DNA of 64,000 bases from an uncultured Eisenbergiella sp. (GTDB taxonomy: Bacteria; Bacillota; Clostridia; Lachnospirales; Lachnospiraceae): NCBI GenBank assembly GCA_947627215.1, contig CANQVD010000015.1:17057-81056 (forward strand). Direction: 5' to 3'. Under the pieces are notes generated by a model. That model saw only the letters and a program-made list of their open reading frames with translations. It was not told the DNA's origin and did no database searches. The stretch's first letter is position 1; each line of letters starts with the position of its first letter. Below, piece after piece: positions 42,401 to 49,230 of the stretch. The position numbers and the translations under genes are program-made.

Positions 42401-42860
42401 CGGGCATAAGGTGCTGTTGTTTTCCCAGTTCACGTCCATGCTGGAGCGGCTGGCGGAATCCCTTCGGAAGGAGAGGATACCGTTTTATACGCTGACCGGC
42501 GCGACGCCGAAGGAGAAAAGGGCCAGGATGGTGGAGGATTTCGCGACGGATGCCGTGCCCGTGTTCTGCATTTCCCTGAAAGCGGGCGGAACGGGGCTGA
42601 ACCTGACCGCCGCGGATGTGGTGATCCATTTCGACCCCTGGTGGAATGTGGCGGTGCAGAATCAGGCCACGGACCGGGCACACCGCATCGGTCAGGTCAA
42701 TACGGTCAATGTGTACCGGCTCATCGCCCGCGGGACGATCGAGGAAAAGATCGTGGATCTGCAGGCGCGCAAGCTGGAGCTGGCCGATCGGATCCTGGGC
42801 GGAGAAGGCGTCGGAGCAGGGAGCCTGACCAGAGAGGAGCTGCTGGAGCTGCTGCGGTGA
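39483..42860 (+). CDS. SWI2/SNF2-family helicase with SWIM zinc finger
   Basis: This 1125-residue ATPase belongs to the bacterial SNF2 group. A SWIM zinc finger lies near residues 60-90 (CGCECPAFYSYDGLCKHC). A long SNF2-associated region (about 130-600) follows. The motor has Walker A in LADDMGLGKTLQVI (about 655-668), LIVCPASLVYNWKKEI (Ia), DEAQYIKN (Walker B variant), LTGTPVENRLSELWSIFDYL (III), and the C-terminal helicase lobe with LLFSQFTSMLERL, SLKAGGTGLNLTAADVVIHF and QATDRAHRIGQ. A Gly/Ala-rich insert of about 40 residues sits right after Walker A (about 675-715). Such proteins act on DNA-protein or RNA polymerase complexes; the exact role is unknown. Own promoter upstream. Confidence 0.93.
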   Translation: MLTRSGIKRLAGYSYARGVEIFNQGKVGSFYMEGAEEYDRIRALVKGSGRHRYAVEITVNTETDEIEDCGCECPAFYSYDGLCKHCVGVLLEYLSVLHRRETVQEDRYRREKPVRRKEALPARRMQRQTTVQMKELLQKQAVRQTLPVVQSDVYGRVRLEPILTCGRDACQAEFRIGTQKMYVLKDVFQFAALMRAHENYSYGKALQFTHVPENLAEQSRAMAAFLLNWTERNSGRYGQFDQYSSYYPYVPKSRLISLDGRDLEAFLDAVGSVPFIANVDGEGEKKWSVAPETLRRQVFLTGGTDGMEVRLDSIFGYECERDYIYFRDQKIYRIPREEMREAEDFLECMRSLPERKAFVQKSDVPAFFRRVMPALRRCFDCVLENVDEQDARPEEAVFRFYLDMPQEDLVTCRASAVYGEREYSVFSHEEGMELRDFQRESEVAGLISSWCNAYDDVTHTMVIHQDDELLYALLTDGVIRLQELGEVYVSDALKRIRLVQTPRISVGLSLAGDLLNLSISSEDIPREQLIEILSRYERRRKYYRLRDGSLLRMEEEDMGPLADLRHGLQLTEKQLKKDKIEIPRFRALYLEEELGEESGFSVSRNEDFRALVSRMKTVEDNAFEIPESLKDVLREYQKYGYRWIRTLYHNGFGGILADDMGLGKTLQVICFLLSEAEKGGPDGGTGGAVPGKGASRKAGSADPGADGSLSRAGRRTLIVCPASLVYNWKKEIERFAPQLTARMVVGSAPEREAVLRGAGQGDVLITSYDLLRRDVEQYESLSFFCQVIDEAQYIKNHGTLAAKAVKQVRAGFRLALTGTPVENRLSELWSIFDYLMPGYLYTYQRFREELESPIVTKDDEACAARLQKMIRPFVLRRLKKDVLKELPDKLEENVYAQMEGEQQQLYDAHVKRMQLMLDKKSDEEFKSSKIQILAELTKLRQLCCDPALLYDGYESGSAKKELAIHLVKNAVENGHKVLLFSQFTSMLERLAESLRKERIPFYTLTGATPKEKRARMVEDFATDAVPVFCISLKAGGTGLNLTAADVVIHFDPWWNVAVQNQATDRAHRIGQVNTVNVYRLIARGTIEEKIVDLQARKLELADRILGGEGVGAGSLTREELLELLR

Positions 42861-42921
42861 TCCCGGCGTTGGGAGAAGTGAAGAGCTTCATATCGGTATT
42901 TATTTCAAGGAGGAGAAAGAG

Positions 42922-43359
42922 ATGGAGTACAGGCGTTTTCAGGACACGATCTTTTTGAGACTGGATCCGGAGGAGGAGATCTGCGAAAGGCTGCTCGCGG
43001 TGGCGGTGGCGGAGGACATCCGGCTGGCGCAGATCAGCGGGCTGGGCGCGGTGAAGGCTTTTACCACCGGCGTGTTCAATACGGCGGAAAAGAAATATTA
43101 CGCCAACGACTTTTCCGGCCCTTATGAGATCACGTCCCTGACGGGAACGCTCACGCGAATGGACGGAAAGCCTTACCTTCATGTCCATATGAGCGCGGGA
43201 GACAGCGAGGGCAGAGTGGTCGGCGGGCATCTGAACCGCGCGGTGATCAGCGCCACGGCGGAGATCGTCATCCGGATCGCGGACGGCGAGGTGGACCGGG
43301 AATTCAGCGAGAAGGTAGGGCTGAATCTGTTCCGGTTCCGGGATGGCGGCCGCGGATAA
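42922..43359 (+). CDS. PPC/DUF296 domain protein
   Basis: The 145-residue protein is a single PPC (DUF296) domain: FLRLDPEEEICERLLAVA, ISGLGAVKAFTTGVFN, ITSLTGTLTRMDGKPYLHVHMS and VVGGHLNRAVISATAEIVI. The two His of HVHMS and the His of GGHL form the usual metal-like cluster. In plants the domain is linked to AT-hook DNA-binding proteins; bacterial single-domain versions have unknown roles. GGAGGAG lies upstream of the ATG. It is followed by a strong hairpin and spoIIID. Confidence 0.9.
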   Translation: MEYRRFQDTIFLRLDPEEEICERLLAVAVAEDIRLAQISGLGAVKAFTTGVFNTAEKKYYANDFSGPYEITSLTGTLTRMDGKPYLHVHMSAGDSEGRVVGGHLNRAVISATAEIVIRIADGEVDREFSEKVGLNLFRFRDGGRG

Positions 43360-43392
43360 GATATTTTGGATCTTCAGGCGATCATAACCATA

Positions 43393-43434
43393 AAACCCCC
43401 GTCATACAATGTAAAAAATGTATGACGGGGGTTT
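43393..43434. promoter_or_regulatory. Perfect 16-bp hairpin covering the spoIIID ribosome site
   Basis: The arm 43393-43408 (AAACCCCCGTCATACA) is fully complementary to 43419-43434, with a 10-base loop. The 3' arm contains GGGGG (43427-43431), the only Shine-Dalgarno-like site for spoIIID, and an alternative ATG at 43418. It may also end transcription of the PPC gene. Confidence 0.7.
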
Positions 43435-43438
43435 CCCT

Positions 43439-43693
43439 GTGAAGGATTATATTGAAGAGCGGGCGATGGCGGTGGCCGGCTATATCATTGAGCATAACGC
43501 GACGGTGAGGCAGGCGGCGAAGCAGTTTGGGATCAGCAAGAGCACGGTGCACAAGGATATCACCGAGCGCCTGGAGCAGATCAATCCGGGGCTTGCGAAG
43601 GAGGCCAGGATCGTGCTGGACGTGAACAAGTCCGAACGCCATATCCGGGGAGGGCTCGCCACAAGGGAAAAATATCTGCATCATTCATTGTGA
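43439..43693 (+). CDS. spoIIID: Stage III sporulation DNA-binding protein SpoIIID
   Basis: This 84-residue regulator of mother-cell transcription matches SpoIIID along its length: VKDYIEERAMAVAGYIIEHNATVRQAAKQFGISKSTVHKD (start, helix-turn-helix), ERLEQINPGLAKEA and SERHIRGGLATREKY. GTG 43439 matches the usual N-terminus (KDYI/HDYI); the in-frame ATG 43418 would add seven residues and lies in the hairpin loop and stem. The ribosome site GGGGG is buried in the 16-bp hairpin, suggesting translational control. SpoIIID implies a spore-forming lineage. A MATE transporter with its own promoter follows. Confidence 0.93.
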   Translation: MKDYIEERAMAVAGYIIEHNATVRQAAKQFGISKSTVHKDITERLEQINPGLAKEARIVLDVNKSERHIRGGLATREKYLHHSL

Positions 43694-43724
43694 ACATGAG
43701 ATCGAGATTCGGCAATTTTGTCCA

Positions 43725-43753
43725 TTTACAAACATTTTTATCCTGTATAAGAT
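43725..43753 (+). promoter_or_regulatory. Promoter of the MATE transporter
   Basis: TTTACA (43725-43730), 17-base spacer, TAAGAT (43748-43753); an overlapping TATAAG lies two bases upstream. Confidence 0.55.
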
Positions 43754-43806
43754 GAGAAAGGTCGGAACGGGTCCGACCGGTTCATATACGGGAGAAGAGA
43801 AGAAAA

Positions 43807-45138
43807 ATGTTATATTCGAACAGAGACCTGCGGAAGCTGATCGTGCCGCTGCTGGTGGAGCAGGTGCTGGCCATCGCGGTGGGCATGGCCGATACGATCA
43901 TGGTTTCGGCTGCGGGCGAAGCGGCGGTGTCCGGCGTTTCCCTGGTGGATACGGTCAATATATTGCTGATCAATGTGTTTTCGGCGCTGGCAACCGGCGG
44001 CGCGGTGGTGGCGGGGCACTTCCTGGGGAAAAAGAAGCGGGAGGACGCCTGCAGAGCCGCCTGGCAGATCCTGCTGTTCGCCACCCTGCTGGCGCTTTTG
44101 ATCGCGGTCGTTTTTATTGCGGCTCATGATGCGCTGCTGCGCCTGATGTTTGGGCAGATCGAGCCGGACGTCATGGAGGCCTGCAAAACTTATCTGGTCA
44201 TTACGGCGGTTTCCTTCGTGGCGCTGGCAGTCTACAATTCCTGCGCCGCGCTTTTCCGCGCCATGAACAGCGCGAAGATCACCATGTGGGTTTCCGTTCT
44301 GATGAACGTCATCAATGTGGTCGGCAACGCGGTCTGTATTTTCGGCCTGCATATGGGGGTGGCCGGTGTGGCCCTGCCCACGACGGTGTCCCGCTATGTG
44401 GCGGCGATCCTGATTTTCGTGCTGATCCTGGATAAAAGGAGAGAGATCAGTCTGGCCGGTCAGATCCGGTTCCGGTTTGACGGGAAGCTGATCAAAAGGA
44501 TCCTCTATATCGCCGTGCCCAACGGCATGGAGAACAGCATGTTCCAACTGGGAAAAATTCTGGTGATCAGCGCGGTTTCCACCATGGGGACGGCGGCCAT
44601 CGCGGCCAACGCGGTCTGCGGGACGCTGGCGAACTGGAATATTCTGCCCGGTTCCGCGGTCAATCTCGCCATGATCTCCGTGGTCAGCGTCTGCGTGGGG
44701 GCCGGAGAATACGGACAGGCCCGCTATTATACGAAGAAGCTGTGCATCCTTTCGGAGATCGGCATGAGTGCCATGTCAGCGGTGCTCTTTTTTGCCGCGC
44801 CGCTGATCGCGGGCTTTTACCATCTGAGCCCGGAGGCCACGGAGATGACGGTAAATGTGTTCCGGTTCCATGCGGTGATGGCCGTTTTTATCTGGGTGCT
44901 TTCCTTCTCGCTGCCCAATACGCTGCGGGCGGCCGGGGATGTGGTATGGCCTATGGCTGTCGCCATCATTTCCATGTGGGCCTTCCGCGTGGTGGCCGCT
45001 TATCTGTTTACCTATGTGTTCCATTTCGGCCTGCTGGCCATTTGGGTGGCGATGATCATCGACTGGGCGTTCCGCGCGGTCTGCTATACTCTGCGGTACA
45101 GGAGCGGAAAGTGGGAGAAATACGGAGCGAAGGGATGA
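43807..45138 (+). CDS. MATE family efflux transporter
   Basis: A 443-residue membrane protein with about twelve helices in two similar halves. LIVPLLVEQVLAIAVGMADTIMVS at the N-terminus, ATGGAVVAGHFLGKKKREDA and RAMNSAKITMWVSVLMNVINVVGN are typical of the NorM/DinF MATE family. It exports cationic or aromatic compounds in exchange for sodium or protons; substrate unknown. GGGAGAAG precedes ATG. It is convergent with the pse operon, with 15 bases between stop codons. Confidence 0.92.
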   Translation: MLYSNRDLRKLIVPLLVEQVLAIAVGMADTIMVSAAGEAAVSGVSLVDTVNILLINVFSALATGGAVVAGHFLGKKKREDACRAAWQILLFATLLALLIAVVFIAAHDALLRLMFGQIEPDVMEACKTYLVITAVSFVALAVYNSCAALFRAMNSAKITMWVSVLMNVINVVGNAVCIFGLHMGVAGVALPTTVSRYVAAILIFVLILDKRREISLAGQIRFRFDGKLIKRILYIAVPNGMENSMFQLGKILVISAVSTMGTAAIAANAVCGTLANWNILPGSAVNLAMISVVSVCVGAGEYGQARYYTKKLCILSEIGMSAMSAVLFFAAPLIAGFYHLSPEATEMTVNVFRFHAVMAVFIWVLSFSLPNTLRAAGDVVWPMAVAIISMWAFRVVAAYLFTYVFHFGLLAIWVAMIIDWAFRAVCYTLRYRSGKWEKYGAKG

Positions 45139-45153
45139 AATGCGGGACCGGGC

Positions 45154-46206
45154 TCAGACAGATTCCGTCAGCGCCGCGGCGATCCGGTCCGCGCCGGCTC
45201 CGTCGATTTCCAGACGCATCCGCAGGGACTGTTCCCGACGGCGCATCGGATCCTGCGCGAGCTCCAGCAGCGCCTTACAGGCGCGTTCATAAAAGGCGGG
45301 ATCGTTCCGCACGTCTCCGACCCAGGGAATCAGGCCGGCGCTGTCGAAGGCCTTTGCGCCGGGAATCTGGTTGTCGGCCATGCTGTAGCTGACGGAAGGA
45401 ACACCGACGGCGCAAAGCTCGTGGAGCGTGGTGCCGGCGGCGGAAAAGCCGAGATCGCATTCCGCCATAAGGGAGGCCATTTCCGTCACGTTTTCATGCA
45501 GGATCACCCGTTCCGTCTGTTCGGCCAGGCCGTTCAGTTCGGGCCGGTGCTCGTGCAGCGGGCCCGTCAGCACGTGGAAGCGGCAGTCCTTCCAGTCGGG
45601 GGAGGGGAGCATGAGGCGCAGCAGGTTCCCGGAGATATTGAAGGGGTCCGTGCCGCCTGCGGAGAGAAAAACATCCTTCACCTGTTCCCACACATGATAG
45701 CTGCAGCAGGAAAACTGTTCCCGCAGCGGGACATAAGCGCTGCCGCAGAGAACGCGGCCGGCGTTTTTATAAAATCCGGCGTCCGCGTCCCGGTCGTAGT
45801 TGACGACCAGACGGACCGGATAATCGGCGGCCTGCAGATCGTCCAGATAGGCGGTTTTGCAGAGCGGGTTCAGGGAAGAAAAATAAATCTGCGTCACATA
45901 ATAGGAATCCACAAGCAGGCAGGAGATCCGGTGCGCCGAGAGGATCCGGGTCAGCACCGGGATTTCCCGTTCCAGGTCCCGGTAATCGGTCTGCATATGG
46001 ATGATGGGGAAGCAGCGCCCGGCAATTTCCTCCTTCGACATCATGCGCTGCAGCAGGGTGATGGAGGTCATGTCGGAGACCACGAACACCGGCCGCGCAT
46101 TCCGGCGGCGCAGGGCTCTGGCGATGGAAAGGCAGCGCATCAGGTGACCGGTGGCGATGTTTTCATTGCCGTCGGTGCGCAGATAGACTATCGGACGAGA
46201 TCCCAT
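45154..46206 (-). CDS. pseG: UDP-2,4-diacetamido-2,4,6-trideoxy-beta-L-altropyranose hydrolase
   Basis: A 350-residue GT-B-fold nucleotide-sugar hydrolase that removes UDP to release 6-deoxy-AltdiNAc, the fourth step of pseudaminic acid synthesis. The N-terminal YLRTDGNENIATGHLMRCL carries the family His and Arg-Cys. LLVDSYYVT, TAYLDDLQA, FLSAGGTDPFN and CDLGFSAAGTTLHELCAVGVPSVSY follow in PseG order. It is the third gene of the minus-strand operon pseF-pseI-pseG and overlaps pseI by 19 bases. Slightly longer than Campylobacter PseG. PseB and PseH are not present in the window. Confidence 0.9.
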   Translation of the reverse strand: MGSRPIVYLRTDGNENIATGHLMRCLSIARALRRRNARPVFVVSDMTSITLLQRMMSKEEIAGRCFPIIHMQTDYRDLEREIPVLTRILSAHRISCLLVDSYYVTQIYFSSLNPLCKTAYLDDLQAADYPVRLVVNYDRDADAGFYKNAGRVLCGSAYVPLREQFSCCSYHVWEQVKDVFLSAGGTDPFNISGNLLRLMLPSPDWKDCRFHVLTGPLHEHRPELNGLAEQTERVILHENVTEMASLMAECDLGFSAAGTTLHELCAVGVPSVSYSMADNQIPGAKAFDSAGLIPWVGDVRNDPAFYERACKALLELAQDPMRRREQSLRMRLEIDGAGADRIAAALTESV

Positions 46207-47240
46207 GACAGCGGAGTCCCCTTTCTGATGGCGCAGGCAGCCTTTTTTTCCAGGATTTCTTCATAGTACATGGTGTGCAGGCCGCGGCAGGGGCGGATGG
46301 AGCGCACATTCTCCGGCGTGAAGCGTTCCCCGGCTTCCATATCCTTTACCACGAAAAGGGAACGGGAGTCCCGGCGTTCGGATTCCTGGATGTCGGTCAG
46401 ACGGTAGACGGAGGAGCCCAGCGCCTTTTCCAGAATGCGGACGTTGTCCACCATTTCTTTGAATTCCTCCGGCTCCATGGAAAACGCGTCGTCCGGTCCG
46501 CCGTCCGCGCGGCGAAGCGTCAGGTGCTTTTCGATCATTTTTGCGCCCAGACAGACGGAGCCGATGGCCGTGGCGATGCCCATGGTGTGGTCGGAAAGCC
46601 CGGTGATGCAGTCGAAAGCGGCCTGCAGGGTGGGGATCACCCGCAGGTTCACATCTTCATAGGGCGTGGGATAGCCGGAAACGCATTTCAGCAGGATCAC
46701 ATCTTCATTGCCCTCTTCCCGGCAGACGTTCAGCGCCCGTTCGATGTCCTCCAGCCTGGCGATGCCGGTGGCGAAGATCATGGGTTTATGCAGCCCGGCG
46801 GCTCTGCGGATCAGGGGAAGGTCGTTGATTTCATAGGAAGCGATTTTGACGGCCGGCATGTCCAGTTCTGCCATCAGGTCCACCGCCGTGAAGTCGAAAG
46901 GGGAGGAGAAGCAGAGGAGCCCCAGCTTTCTGGCTTCCTCCATCAGAGGGGCGTGCCACTCCCAGGGCATGGAAGCTTCCTCATAAAGCCTGTGTAAGGT
47001 GGCGCCGTCCCAGAGGGTGCCGCCGGAAATGCGGAAGATCTCCTCGTCTCCGTCGAAGGTGATGGTGTCCGCGGTATAGGTCTGCAGCTTCACCGCGTCC
47101 GCGCCCGCTTCCTTCGCCGCATGCAGGATGCGCACGGCCCGGTCGTAATCCTGTAAATGGTTGGCTGACATCTCCGCCACGATGAATGCGGGGGCGTCGG
47201 CGGCGATCCTTTTTTCGCCGATAAAAATCTCTTTATTCAT
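46188..47240 (-). CDS. pseI: Pseudaminic acid synthase
   Basis: This 350-residue NeuB-family enzyme condenses the altrose derivative with phosphoenolpyruvate to give pseudaminic acid. Motifs: FIVAEMSANHLQDYDRAV, ADAVKLQTYTADTIT, FSSPFDFTAVDLM, VKIASYEIND, GLSDHTMGIATAIGSVCLGAKMIEKH (metal-binding His) and DDAFSMEPEEF. The C-terminal SAF (antifreeze-like) domain contains SRSLFVVKDMEAGE and NVRSIRPCRGL. The ANHLQD version points to PseI rather than sialic acid NeuB or legionaminic LegI. It overlaps pseF by 8 and pseG by 19 bases. Confidence 0.92.
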   Translation of the reverse strand: MNKEIFIGEKRIAADAPAFIVAEMSANHLQDYDRAVRILHAAKEAGADAVKLQTYTADTITFDGDEEIFRISGGTLWDGATLHRLYEEASMPWEWHAPLMEEARKLGLLCFSSPFDFTAVDLMAELDMPAVKIASYEINDLPLIRRAAGLHKPMIFATGIARLEDIERALNVCREEGNEDVILLKCVSGYPTPYEDVNLRVIPTLQAAFDCITGLSDHTMGIATAIGSVCLGAKMIEKHLTLRRADGGPDDAFSMEPEEFKEMVDNVRILEKALGSSVYRLTDIQESERRDSRSLFVVKDMEAGERFTPENVRSIRPCRGLHTMYYEEILEKKAACAIRKGTPLSWDLVR

Positions 47241-47937
47241 GGGGATGCTCCATCCGTTCTTTCATTTTCTGATATTTCACTTCCGCGATCTCCCAGTCCT
47301 CCGGGGTGTCGATGTCCTGCACCTCCAGCTCGGACAGGATCAGGGGAACCATGCCTGGCGTATCCGTCGTGCCCTCCCGGAAAAAGGCATCCGTACGGCA
47401 GGCGTAAAACTGTCCGCAGTCATGGTAGAGCTTCTCCAGATCCTGGCTGCGGGCCGCAGCATACTGGGGCCATTTGTATCCGACATGTCCGGCTCCGTCT
47501 ATGCGCAGCCCCCGCTGAACCGGATAGGAGAACGGCACGATGGGGATGACGGATTCCGCCGTCCGAAGCATCTCCATGGCGCGCTGCAGCTTTTCGGGCG
47601 TGATGAAGGGAGCCGTGGGGTAAATGCAGCAGAAGGAATCGAATTTCCGGCTCAGAGCCTCGTAGGAGGTCAGCACCTCCCGGATCACGTCGTCCGTGGA
47701 GGCGTAATCGCCGGCAGCCGCGGCGCTGCGCAGGAAGGGAACCTGCGCTCCGGCTTCCCTGGCGATCCCGGCGATTTCCGGATCGTCCGTAGAGACCATG
47801 ACCTCGTCAAATACGCCGGAGGTCAGAGCGGCCTCAATGGAATAGAGGATGATCGGCCTGCCGCAGAACGGCCGGATATTTTTGCGGGGGATGCGTTTGC
47901 TCCCGCCGCGTGCGGTGATGATTGCGAGCGCTGACAT
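47233..47937 (-). CDS. pseF: Pseudaminic acid cytidylyltransferase
   Basis: The 234-residue CTP-dependent enzyme activates pseudaminic acid to CMP-Pse. IITARGGSKRIPRKNIRPFCGRPIILYSI is the CMP-nonulosonate synthetase signature; STDDPEIAGIA, YPTAPFIT and LEVQDIDTPEDWEIAE follow. ATG 47937 has AGGAGGT six bases upstream and is preferred over the in-frame ATG 47970. It is the first gene of the pse operon; a good promoter lies at 47974-48002. A small AACCGC/GCGGTT hairpin sits just before the ribosome site. Confidence 0.92.
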   Translation of the reverse strand: MSALAIITARGGSKRIPRKNIRPFCGRPIILYSIEAALTSGVFDEVMVSTDDPEIAGIAREAGAQVPFLRSAAAAGDYASTDDVIREVLTSYEALSRKFDSFCCIYPTAPFITPEKLQRAMEMLRTAESVIPIVPFSYPVQRGLRIDGAGHVGYKWPQYAAARSQDLEKLYHDCGQFYACRTDAFFREGTTDTPGMVPLILSELEVQDIDTPEDWEIAEVKYQKMKERMEHPHE

Positions 47938-47973
47938 GGATACCTCCTGGGAACCGCTGTGCGGTTTCATTTC

Positions 47974-48002
47974 ATTGTATCAAAAGCAGGGGAAATCTAC
48001 AA
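47974..48002 (-). promoter_or_regulatory. Sigma-A promoter of the pse operon
   Basis: Minus strand: TTGTAG (48002-47997), 17-base spacer, TACAAT (47979-47974). Confidence 0.6.
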
Positions 48003-48058
48003 TATTTTTGAAGGACATATGCCGGATTTTTTCTTTATCCTGTTTTGGCCCGGAATAT

Positions 48059-48087
48059 TTGTATTTCTGCCCGATTCGTGTTATGAT
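48059..48087 (+). promoter_or_regulatory. Promoter of the GT52-like gene and downstream glycan genes
   Basis: TTGTAT (48059-48064), 17-base spacer, TATGAT (48082-48087). It is divergent from the pse promoter. Confidence 0.5.
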
Positions 48088-48142
48088 GGGAAAAGAATGG
48101 GATAAAATGCGTGGAAAGAGGATCCCGGGAAGGATCGGAGAG

Positions 48143-49213
48143 ATGAAAGAGCGAATCTATGTCTGCCATACCTTCTATCATGTATATGTGACCTGCCTGA
48201 AGGAGCTGACGCTCCCGAAGGCGATGCGGGGGCAGGCGACGCTCCTGCTCAGCACGATGTCCAACGAGTTCGGAAATCTGCAGGAGCGCGCCGAAAAGAG
48301 CGGTCTGTTCGAGGACGTGCGCGTCTTCGAGGAGAAGAAGGCGGAGTTTTTTCCGCGGCTGGACAAGTATCGGATGGATTACGGAAATCTGGTTCTCAAT
48401 ATGCTCTCCCGGATGCGGTTCACGAAGCTGCTCGGCAGGCTGGAGGAGCCCTTCGTGCCGGTGGATTTCCGGGAATACCGGGATATTTATGTGTTCTGCG
48501 ATTCCGACCCCATCGGGTATTATCTGAATTATAAAAAAATCAGGTATCACGCGCTGGAGGACGGGCTGGACTGCATCCGTTATTACGATTCGGCGCGGTA
48601 CGACAACCGCGGGCATTTTAAGCTGAAGGCCCTGCTGGCGTCCCGGAATCTGATTTTTATTCAGAACGGATACAGCAAATACTGCGTCGATATGGAGGTA
48701 AACGATACGTCCGTCCTGGAATATCCGTGCCCCAAATATATCGAGCAGCCCAGAGAGGCGCTGACACGCCGGTTGACGCGGGAGGATAAGGACATCATCA
48801 CCCGCATTTTCATGGAAAATATGGACGGTCTTCTGGAGCAGCTTGCCCGGGGGGACCATCACGAAAAAAAGGTGCTGGTGCTGACGGAGCCGCTCTGCGC
48901 TCCGGATGTCAGGAAGCGCATTTTCACGGATATCATCGCGCAGTACGGGCAGGACGCGCAGGTGCTGATCAAGCCCCATCCCAGGGATACGCTGGACTAC
49001 CGGAAGGAATTTCCGGACCGTATCGTGCTGGACGGCATGTTTCCGATGGAGATCCTGAACTTCGTGGAGGGCCTGGAATTTGATCAGGTGGTCACGGTGT
49101 ATACGGTGCCGGACGCGCTGCATTTCGCGAAGGAGAAGATCTATCTCGGCGACGATTTCATGGACAGGTATGAGAAACCGGAGGAGCACCGGTTCAATGA
49201 ACAGATTTATTAG
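48143..49213 (+). CDS. GT52/sialyltransferase-like glycosyltransferase, candidate pseudaminyl transferase
   Basis: A 356-residue GT-B protein. The N-terminal YVCHTFYHVYVTCLKEL resembles the start of GT52 (lipooligosaccharide sialyltransferase) enzymes. HALEDGLDCIRYY holds the acidic D/E-DG motif, and VLIKPHPRDTLDY is the KPHP motif typical of GT52 and polysialyltransferase families. Such enzymes use CMP-nonulosonates. Its divergent position beside the CMP-pseudaminate operon makes CMP-Pse the likely donor (inference). ATG 48143 is chosen with AAGGA and GGAG just upstream; ATG 48107 is possible. The next gene, an ABC exporter, begins 17 bases later. Confidence 0.7.
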   Translation: MKERIYVCHTFYHVYVTCLKELTLPKAMRGQATLLLSTMSNEFGNLQERAEKSGLFEDVRVFEEKKAEFFPRLDKYRMDYGNLVLNMLSRMRFTKLLGRLEEPFVPVDFREYRDIYVFCDSDPIGYYLNYKKIRYHALEDGLDCIRYYDSARYDNRGHFKLKALLASRNLIFIQNGYSKYCVDMEVNDTSVLEYPCPKYIEQPREALTRRLTREDKDIITRIFMENMDGLLEQLARGDHHEKKVLVLTEPLCAPDVRKRIFTDIIAQYGQDAQVLIKPHPRDTLDYRKEFPDRIVLDGMFPMEILNFVEGLEFDQVVTVYTVPDALHFAKEKIYLGDDFMDRYEKPEEHRFNEQIY

Positions 49214-49230
49214 GGGGATCTGATTCCGGC

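Noticed and set aside
39450..42683. 1077-residue open frame on the minus strand
   Set aside because: It is the mirror of the SNF2 helicase gene; the plus-strand protein has all helicase motifs, while the minus product has no recognisable domain and a biased composition.
47991..48006. Third copy of the switch repeat (AAATCTACAA)
   Set aside because: Only about ten bases resemble the inverted repeat core, within chance expectation.
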